Shown here: one piece after another, positions 58,684 to 64,000 of the stretch
Position numbering within the stretch: the first letter of the stretch is position 1
How the letters are laid out: every line of letters starts with the position of its first letter
Assembly: GCA_021828865.1 (NCBI GenBank)
Contig: JAJZCW010000007.1
Location: 62,001-126,000 of the forward strand
Length of the DNA: 64,000 bases
From: Bacillota bacterium
Lineage (GTDB): Bacteria; Bacillota; Bacilli; Alicyclobacillales; SLC66
Reading direction: 5' to 3'
Translations under genes and position numbers: made by a program
Notes under the pieces: model-generated
Told to the model about the DNA's origin: nothing
The model's database searches: none
Seen by the model: only the letters and a program-made list of their open reading frames with translations

Positions 58684-60978
58684 TCATGATACAGAAACCA
58701 TAATTTCGTTTACATTACGCACGCGAATAGGCTGAAGCTTTGCATATTGTCGGAGAACATCTCTATAAAGGTTCCCCTGGTATTTTGCGATTTCAATTGT
58801 AATAGCTACTGCATACTCAAGAGGGGCATCTTTTGTGGTATTTCGGTTCATTGCGTGCAATGTTAAAAATGGATTATGCAGAGATTTCAATTCTTTAGTA
58901 ATTGTCTTCTTCACCACAGTGTCCCATTTTAGGAACTGTGATCTCAATTCGGATTCGGACGGCTTCTTTGCACTATCGGTCTTTGGCAGGGATGATTGAG
59001 TCCACCCAGAAGCGACCAAGTTTGCAACCTTTTCGGGTTCATTGCGAATGTTCAGTGAAACTGTTTTTTCTTTACCATCTACTTTTTTGGTAAATTCATA
59101 TTTTTCGTCATGTGGATAAAAAACGTCGTCAACACAGGACAATGTGTATTCATCGGTGTTTAACGAGTTGACATCAGTCAGTAAAGCGATTGTCCACGTA
59201 ATGCGGGCGCGAGCATTGTAATTTGATACAATTGGTACGGGAATTGGTAATTTTGCGAAATGTTTCGGATGCAGGGTACTACGGAACAGAACAGTCACTT
59301 GGTGCTCGTTGGATGATTTAAGTACGTCGTCCAATGATTCCGTAAACATTCCGTACCCAAATTCGGCATCTCTGGTCCCGGCTGGGTGTTGGGCGGTATG
59401 AATCAAAAGACAACGCGCTAGTAATGGATTCATGTCGTCACATCGACCGAGCAATTCAGCGGCTTTTCCAGCAACAAGCGGAGAAGAAAAGCTTGTCCCC
59501 ATAGTAAGTGCCTTTTGTCCAGAATCGCCAATCACATGGAAAGGTCTCTGCGAATCTCCGCCGAACGCCACAATATCAGGTTTCACTTTACATCCTTCTC
59601 GCCCTATTCCAATAGATGAGTATTCTGCCCTAACGGGACGCGAGGAACTGTCATAGCTAAAGGAACCTACCCCCAACCCATTCACTAGATCAGATGGTGC
59701 TTGGACGCGGTTCAAAGGGGTAGGCAAATCTCCGTCATTCCCAACAGCCACATTGAACAATACCTTTTCGGACTTAGCCAACTTATCTAAAGCAAATGTA
59801 AATCGCGATACATGGTCATCTAAGATGGGCCCTCTGGGGCCAAAAGATATGTTATAAACTTTAATTTCGGGTTTTGTAGGAACGGTCTCTTCAATGAGAT
59901 CAATTGATTCGTATAAATCATAGTCCATTGAATCTGATGGTGGTAACGCTCGGAAGCTTTCTACAGTTACTGTCGGTATAGGAAGAGAGTCCTTTTCAGA
60001 ATAGTCATTTAGTTTCCCGTATAGCAATACACCAGCTACAGCGGTACCATGTTCGACAAGATCCTTTAACTCAGGCGTTGGCAAACTGACACTTTGGCTA
60101 GCGACGCCTTTCAGCAGTTCATGATCAATATTTATGCCACCATCAAACATCCCTACAATAACTTTAGATTTAGAAGAAAGTCGTGGAGCCGATGGCGCTT
60201 TGATATTACCGATGTTTCTTATTCTAGGAAATTCATTGAATTGCAAAGGATGAGCCGTGCGAAGCGGGTTGAATTGTGCCACTTCCGATAGAATTGATCT
60301 TTCCACCTTAACGCTAATGAATGTCGGACCGTCGGCATAAGATTTGGCATTTATAGTTTCGGGGTTAACTCCACATCTATTCAATAGGTTTTTTAGTTTT
60401 CGAATGGATTCCGATGTATATTCGGCAAATGGGTGTAAAACGAGTTCCACTCTGCCCTCGATCCAATCATCACTAAATCCAAGGATCAATTCATTCGAAT
60501 CGAGGAACGTAAGAGAATCGATTTGCCGAACATCTTCAATCCACGCCTTAGAGACCTTAGATTCCGGAGCATCTAGGCGCGCCTCTAAGCCATTTAAGCC
60601 TTCATTTGTGGCCCTTAAGAAAATCAATTTCGAAATTGCCTGAATATCCCCTTTCCCCTTCTTATCGGGTTTCATTGTATTCCAGCTGCGTGAACCAATA
60701 TCCTTTAACCCGGAAAGATTTGTGATGGTTTGCGGATAGTAAGATTTAGCTAAAAATTCAGGAAGGATGCGCAAACATAAAACAAGTTCATTCATTCTAT
60801 AGTCAGGAGATATATTTCGTGCAGTTTCTTTGATTGTGCGAATATCCGTTTTTAGTTTTAGGCGTACTTGTTCGTATGTAAATCTATAATCTTTATTATT
60901 TGGCCCACCTGACTTTTCAACAGGCTCAATGTATTCCTCGCCATTGCCGAGTATCCAATAGGATTCCTTTTCGTTCAT
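58684..60978 (-). CDS. subtilisin-like serine protease (S8), probable defence protease
   Basis: A 764-residue protein with a complete S8 triad: Asp in IVGMFDGGINIDHELL, His in LVEHGTAVAGVLLYG, and Ser in ALTMGTSFSSPLVAGKAAELL, within about residues 280-540; NVAVGNDGD supplies the oxyanion Asn. There is no signal peptide, so it acts inside the cell. The start ATG at 60978 has GGGGGA ahead and overlaps the ATPase stop (ATGA). Intracellular S8 proteases paired with an AAA ATPase are found in anti-phage islands; I recall the names IteA/IteS for such a pair, unverified here. Confidence 0.85.
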   Translation of the reverse strand: MNEKESYWILGNGEEYIEPVEKSGGPNNKDYRFTYEQVRLKLKTDIRTIKETARNISPDYRMNELVLCLRILPEFLAKSYYPQTITNLSGLKDIGSRSWNTMKPDKKGKGDIQAISKLIFLRATNEGLNGLEARLDAPESKVSKAWIEDVRQIDSLTFLDSNELILGFSDDWIEGRVELVLHPFAEYTSESIRKLKNLLNRCGVNPETINAKSYADGPTFISVKVERSILSEVAQFNPLRTAHPLQFNEFPRIRNIGNIKAPSAPRLSSKSKVIVGMFDGGINIDHELLKGVASQSVSLPTPELKDLVEHGTAVAGVLLYGKLNDYSEKDSLPIPTVTVESFRALPPSDSMDYDLYESIDLIEETVPTKPEIKVYNISFGPRGPILDDHVSRFTFALDKLAKSEKVLFNVAVGNDGDLPTPLNRVQAPSDLVNGLGVGSFSYDSSSRPVRAEYSSIGIGREGCKVKPDIVAFGGDSQRPFHVIGDSGQKALTMGTSFSSPLVAGKAAELLGRCDDMNPLLARCLLIHTAQHPAGTRDAEFGYGMFTESLDDVLKSSNEHQVTVLFRSTLHPKHFAKLPIPVPIVSNYNARARITWTIALLTDVNSLNTDEYTLSCVDDVFYPHDEKYEFTKKVDGKEKTVSLNIRNEPEKVANLVASGWTQSSLPKTDSAKKPSESELRSQFLKWDTVVKKTITKELKSLHNPFLTLHAMNRNTTKDAPLEYAVAITIEIAKYQGNLYRDVLRQYAKLQPIRVRNVNEIMVSVS

Positions 60979-62069
60979 ACCGATTCCCCCTTCATGTGGT
61001 GGCTGACTGTAGCCGGAGTTATCCCTAACCAATCAGCCAAGTCTTTTTGCGTGATCTTTTTCCCTAGAGTTCTTTTAGCAGACCTAATGAATATCCCATT
61101 AAATTTATGTGCATCAGGCAATGAGGACTTTAGTTCCACAATGGAAGCTTGGACGATATTCTCAGAATCGATAATGACTCTTCGAGCGATCCGATCACAC
61201 AATGAAGTCAAATCCGCTCCGCTTAAGTTCTCGGTGACTTCAGCCATCACGCTCAAAATATCTTCATCAATCAACTCTCCGATAGCACGTCTCAATATAT
61301 TTAGCCTAGCAGATGAATCGGGAAACCCAATCTCTAAAACATGATCAAATCTTCTCCAAATCGCCTTGTCAAGAAGTTCTGGATGATTTGTTGCGGCAAT
61401 CACCAAAGAATCTACAGGCCAATTTTCAAGTTCTTTTAAAAGTACGTTGACAATCCTCTTGAGTTCTCCTAGATCAGATTCGTCGTCCCTGCGTTTTGCA
61501 ACGGCATCAAATTCATCAAGCAAAAGGACTGCTTTATTACTACGCACATATTCGAACACTCTTTTAATATTTTGCCCCGTTTTGCCTAAATAGCTGGATA
61601 CCACAGAGGCCAAGTCCAACGTCACCAAAGGAAGATGAAGGCGACAGGATATATATTGTGATAAGTATGTTTTTCCAACGCCAGGAGGTCCAACCAACAA
61701 TAGATTTGTTGATGGCCTTAATCCGTGCGCAATCAGATCCTCCATTTTTGAACGCTCTCGAAAAAAACGCTCGATTTGTTCGTGTAAGTTTTGCCCAAAA
61801 ATCGGCGGATGCATATCCTCATCAAATTCTTCAATATTGACTAACTCTAGTCGAGATTCATTATCCAGTGGGGCTGAATCTAGTCCTGCAGACCGCGCCA
61901 CGGAAGCGCCTACTCCATCATAGGCGAGGATTTTTGCTAGTTCATCGGCAACAGACGGATTAGAAACCTTCAATTGCCTAATTATCGTTAACGTTGCTGA
62001 TTGAATAATTCTCGCGTTACCAGACAATGCACCCCGCAGGAGTTTAGGCAACGAGTTTTCAACACCCAA
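60975..62069 (-). CDS. AAA+ ATPase with C-terminal HTH, partner of the S8 protease
   Basis: The 364-residue protein has an N-terminal helical domain, then the AAA core: Walker A LLVGPPGVGKTYLSQ (about residue 125), Walker B AVLLLDEFDAVAKRR, sensor 1 VIAATNHPELL and arginine finger region RRFDHVLEIGFPD, resembling the SpoVK/FtsH class. The last 30 residues, KKITQKDLADWLGITPATVSHHMKG, form an XRE-like HTH, so the ATPase may regulate its own operon. The start is TTG 62069 after GAAGGTG. It is the first gene of the operon. Confidence 0.85.
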   Translation of the reverse strand: MGVENSLPKLLRGALSGNARIIQSATLTIIRQLKVSNPSVADELAKILAYDGVGASVARSAGLDSAPLDNESRLELVNIEEFDEDMHPPIFGQNLHEQIERFFRERSKMEDLIAHGLRPSTNLLLVGPPGVGKTYLSQYISCRLHLPLVTLDLASVVSSYLGKTGQNIKRVFEYVRSNKAVLLLDEFDAVAKRRDDESDLGELKRIVNVLLKELENWPVDSLVIAATNHPELLDKAIWRRFDHVLEIGFPDSSARLNILRRAIGELIDEDILSVMAEVTENLSGADLTSLCDRIARRVIIDSENIVQASIVELKSSLPDAHKFNGIFIRSAKRTLGKKITQKDLADWLGITPATVSHHMKGESV

Positions 62070-62139
62070 TTAGAACACCTTCCATATGAGATAAATAATC
62101 TAACTTCGTTTATTATATTAAATTCAGCAAAATTTATCA

Positions 62140-62183
62140 ATAAATTAGATAACCTCACTATTCAATTCATTTATCTAATTTAT
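62140..62183. promoter_or_regulatory. inverted-repeat operator upstream of the ATPase-protease operon
   Basis: ATAAATTAGATAA (62140-62152) and TTATCTAATTTAT (62171-62183) are perfect 13 bp inverted repeats 18 bp apart, in the 145 bp leader of the AAA gene. A related half-site, GATAAATAATCTAAC, is near 62090. The HTH at the end of the AAA protein is the natural candidate to bind it. Confidence 0.55.
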
Positions 62184-62213
62184 TTCGATGCTGACAATAC
62201 CATTCCGCGCATT

Positions 62214-62792
62214 TTAAGCATTGTGCATAGCCCGATACAAAGAAGATCTGCTGATCTTTGTGATTTCGCAGATTTCATCAACTGTCATTTTGGTCTGTCC
62301 TCTACTTTCAAATAGCTTTAGGGCATGCTGCAATCCTTTATGACTCGCACCGTACGTTTTAGGTCTTCCCTTGTAAATACCGCGTTCCTTCGCGGCCGCT
62401 ATTCCTTCAAGCTGTCGCTCCTTAATCATGTCGGCCTCGAACTCCGCGATCCCGGCTAAAACCGTGATCATTAACTTGCCAATCGGGGTCGATGTGTTAA
62501 CTACGTCTCCCCCCATATTGAGCACAACCAGGGAGACACCCTTTTTGTTCAAAGTATCAATCGTTGAAAGGGCATCTTTCGTGCTACGTGCGAATCGATC
62601 GAGTTTGGTCACCACAATAGCGTCATCCCTCATGACGGTTTCCAATAGTTTTTGGAATTGATGGCGCTGTAAAGTGCGACCGCTCACCTTTTCTCGAAAG
62701 ATTTTCTCGCAGCCGTACTCTTTCAACGCCTGCACTTGCGTGTCGAGCGGCTGACTGGCGGAGCTGACACGACTGTACCCATAAATCACCAT
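62214..62792 (-). CDS. small serine recombinase (resolvase/invertase family)
   Basis: A 192-residue protein of the Tn3 resolvase/Hin invertase type: YGYSRVSSASQPLDTQVQAL with catalytic Ser near residue 9, KLDRFARSTKDALSTIDTL, GIAEFEADMIKERQLEGIAAA and a C-terminal HTH (TVDEICEITKISRSSLYRAM). It lacks the large C-terminal recombinase and zinc-ribbon domains of the E1-E4 enzymes. I take the inner ATG at 62792; the upstream start at 62837 adds 15 residues unlike the family. It may belong to a transposon or plasmid-like part of E5. Confidence 0.88.
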   Translation of the reverse strand: MVIYGYSRVSSASQPLDTQVQALKEYGCEKIFREKVSGRTLQRHQFQKLLETVMRDDAIVVTKLDRFARSTKDALSTIDTLNKKGVSLVVLNMGGDVVNTSTPIGKLMITVLAGIAEFEADMIKERQLEGIAAAKERGIYKGRPKTYGASHKGLQHALKLFESRGQTKMTVDEICEITKISRSSLYRAMHNA

Positions 62793-62925
62793 AACCACCC
62801 CAACTCCAGCATTGTTTTTGAACCATGTATATGACACGTAAGGAAGCCTTGAAAAATCAGCCTTTTAAAATTGCGCCAAGAGGGTAAACCCTATTGAGAC
62901 AAACAAAACCAAATTGTTTTATCCT

Positions 62926-62960
62926 CACTATAACACGTATTATTTATACGTGTTATAGTG
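62926..62960. promoter_or_regulatory. palindromic operator/promoter of hicAB
   Basis: CACTATAACACGTAT (62926-62940) and ATACGTGTTATAGTG (62946-62960) are perfect 15 bp inverted repeats with a five-base spacer, just ahead of the hicA ribosome site. Antitoxin HicB with its ribbon-helix-helix end would be expected to bind such a site. Confidence 0.75.
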
Positions 62961-62981
62961 TTGTTGTCGGGAGGCGATCAT

Positions 62982-63176
62982 GTGAATCGATATACGTCAA
63001 AGTAGATCATAAAACTCCTCGAACAAGACGGCTGGCAATTGGTCAGCCAAAAGGGAAGTCACAAACAATTCCGTCACCCGACAAAACTCGGAAAGGTCCA
63101 AGTGCCCGATCATGGGACACAAACCTTAGAACCAAAGACAGCAAGTTCTATCCTAAAACAAGCAGGACCAAAATGA
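62982..63176 (+). pseudogene. hicA: hicA toxin with nonsense codon
   Basis: From GTG 62982 (GGGAGGCG ahead) the frame reads MNRYTSK, then TAG at 63003-63005, then IIKLLEQDGWQLVSQKGSHKQFRHP...VQVPDHGTQTLEPKTASSILKQAGPK. The second part is a full HicA double-stranded-RNA-binding-like toxin with its active-site His in GSHKQF. Relatives have Glu at the interrupted position (SKEIIKLLE), one base away (GAG to TAG). The toxin is therefore inactivated unless the amber codon is read through or a downstream start is used. The antitoxin gene follows intact. Confidence 0.85.
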
Positions 63177-63198
63177 GTCCATAGAAAGGAGCAGGGTG

Positions 63199-63657
63199 AT
63201 GGATAAATATATTTTTCCCTCTTTGTTTGATCCAGCGGAGGACGGAAATACCGGATATACTGTCACATTTCCCGATTTGCCTGGATGCATTACTGAAGGG
63301 GACACAGTTGAATCATCCATGTCAATGGCGCGCGAAGCCTTAGAGCTTTGGTTGTGGGATGCTGAACAACATGGCGAATCAATCCCTGCCCCGTCTTTAC
63401 CTCAGAACATCGACGTTCCAAAAGGTACGTTTATTGTGTTCATCACAGCGTGGATGGATGACGTCCGGGATGAGATGGCGAATAAGGCTATCAAAAAAAC
63501 GCTCACAATTCCGAAGTGGTTAAACGACGAAGCAGAACGTCACCACATGAATTTCTCTCAAGTGCTTCAAATCGCCTTAAAAGAACGATTGGGGATTGCG
63601 GTTGGCGACAAATTCGATCAGTCGACAGACAACGAAATACACAAAAATTCAAACTAA
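63199..63657 (+). CDS. hicB: HicB family antitoxin
   Basis: The 152-residue protein has the HicB fold at the N-terminus (YTVTFPDLPGCITEGDTVESSMSMAREALELWL) and a ribbon-helix-helix C-terminus (KKTLTIPKWLNDEAERHHMNFSQVLQIALKERL). It neutralises HicA and autoregulates the operon. AAAGGAG stands ahead of the ATG at 63199. It lies 22 bp behind the broken hicA. Confidence 0.9.
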   Translation: MDKYIFPSLFDPAEDGNTGYTVTFPDLPGCITEGDTVESSMSMAREALELWLWDAEQHGESIPAPSLPQNIDVPKGTFIVFITAWMDDVRDEMANKAIKKTLTIPKWLNDEAERHHMNFSQVLQIALKERLGIAVGDKFDQSTDNEIHKNSN

Positions 63658-63730
63658 ACTTACTCTTCAAGTCGGGCAGCAATAAGCTTCTTCAAAATAA
63701 AGGTTCTTCGGATTTTAGGGTTGAATACCA

Positions 63731-64000
63731 CTAAATTTCACCCAACTCCAACATGTGGGTCAAGGTTGAAATATCGACACCCAGCAAGATTGGTTTGTCG
63801 TCACTTTCGAAAGTCCATCCAGCATTCACACGCATAATCGAGTCGTAAAGCACTTCGCTATCAAGGAATTTGCGCTTTGGATAGGCAGGCTTTTTCGTTT
63901 TTGCCACGCCTTCCGTGAACAAAATCTTTGCTCGTAGCGCCTCGAAAGAATATCCTCTTCCCAATCGATACATCGCACGGATTAGGCCGTTTAACGCCTC
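63731..64000 (-). CDS. C-terminal part of an unrecognised protein, start outside window
   Basis: The minus-strand frame is open from the window edge: ALNGLIRAMYRLGRGYSFEA, LRAKILFTEGVAKTKKPAYP, KRKFLDSEVLYDSIMRVNAG and the end LTHMLELGEI. About 89 residues are visible. The basic helix-rich character suggests a nucleic-acid-related accessory protein, but I do not recognise it. Confidence 0.45.
   Translation of the reverse strand, partial: EALNGLIRAMYRLGRGYSFEALRAKILFTEGVAKTKKPAYPKRKFLDSEVLYDSIMRVNAGWTFESDDKPILLGVDISTLTHMLELGEI

Larger units (their letters stand above)
53014..64000. mobile_element. intervening element E5 in prkA, right end outside window (at least 11 kb)
   Basis: The region from the prkA break to the window edge has no PrkA N-terminus and carries typical accessory DNA: decayed nuclease, YolD-like and methylase genes, an XRE regulator, a probable defence operon, a resolvase and a toxin-antitoxin pair. 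It is AT-richer than the core genes. By analogy with E1-E4 a large serine recombinase should lie near the unseen end. Whether everything up to 64,000 is one element is inference. Confidence 0.6.

Noticed and set aside
62214-62837. Resolvase as the integrase of E5
   Set aside because: It is a small Tn3/Hin-type enzyme without the large C-terminal domains found in E1-E4 and lies far from the prkA break; the true E5 recombinase is expected beyond the window.
1-64000. CRISPR array, tRNA or rRNA genes
   Set aside because: No regularly spaced repeats, cloverleaf-like conserved tRNA boxes or rRNA sequence were noticed.

Overview
The window reads as a stretch of chromosome from a spore-forming Firmicute. 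This follows from the DUF3243 and DUF1540 proteins, the Bacillus-type PspA, YlqG/YlqH and UPF0173 proteins, strong GGAGG ribosome sites with frequent TTG/GTG starts, and above all the sporulation operon prkA-yhbH-spoVR. A System I (Ccm) cytochrome c maturation operon is unusual for this phylum and suggests an Alicyclobacillus-like lineage. That placement is inference.

Left part, 1-20.5 kb, is ordinary core genome. It holds a partial aspartokinase, a PspA/YbjQ envelope-stress-like operon, transketolase-transaldolase, an NCS1 nucleobase permease behind a PurR-type operator, and an eight-gene ccm operon (ccmH-like, E, F, unknown, A, B, C, D). In that operon CcmE carries a CxxxY haem motif and the CcmH-like protein has lost its CxxC. 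A glycolate/D-lactate oxidase and a DUF1540 protein follow.

Central part, 20.5-53 kb, is the main discovery. The minus-strand operon prkA-yhbH-spoVR is present but cut into pieces by five insertions. spoVR is in three segments (42481-42303, 32862-32227, 21127-20546), yhbH in two (48683-47673, 42633-42481), and prkA in at least three (the N-terminal piece lies outside the window, then 53019-51917 and 49084-48698). Four insertions are completely visible: E1 (11.1 kb), E2 (9.4 kb), E3 (5.0 kb) and E4 (2.8 kb). Each carries its own large serine recombinase. Each is bounded by a short shared core whose removal restores an uninterrupted, family-typical reading frame (joins NEGW/ATYW, SFGK/AYYR, INQY/NRTS and YCNW/NKLK). 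For E1-E3 the two element ends form an inverted repeat around the core, as expected of an attP; for E4 the dyad is weak. This is the arrangement of the B. subtilis skin element in sigK and of SP-beta in spsM, but repeated along one operon. It predicts that mother-cell excision assembles the three genes. The elements carry ordinary-looking genes, including pyruvate dehydrogenase E1/E2, fatty acid activation genes, folC, a class B PBP, YlqG/YlqH and a sigma-54-controlled ABC transporter/proline racemase cluster.

Right part, 53-64 kb, is the open end of a fifth insertion (E5) within prkA. It contains degraded mobile-DNA remnants (PLD nuclease, YolD-like, DNA methylase), small membrane proteins, an operon of AAA ATPase, subtilisin-like protease and PD-(D/E)XK-like protein that looks like a defence system, a resolvase, and a hicAB toxin-antitoxin pair whose toxin has a nonsense codon. 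No rRNA, tRNA or CRISPR array was seen.
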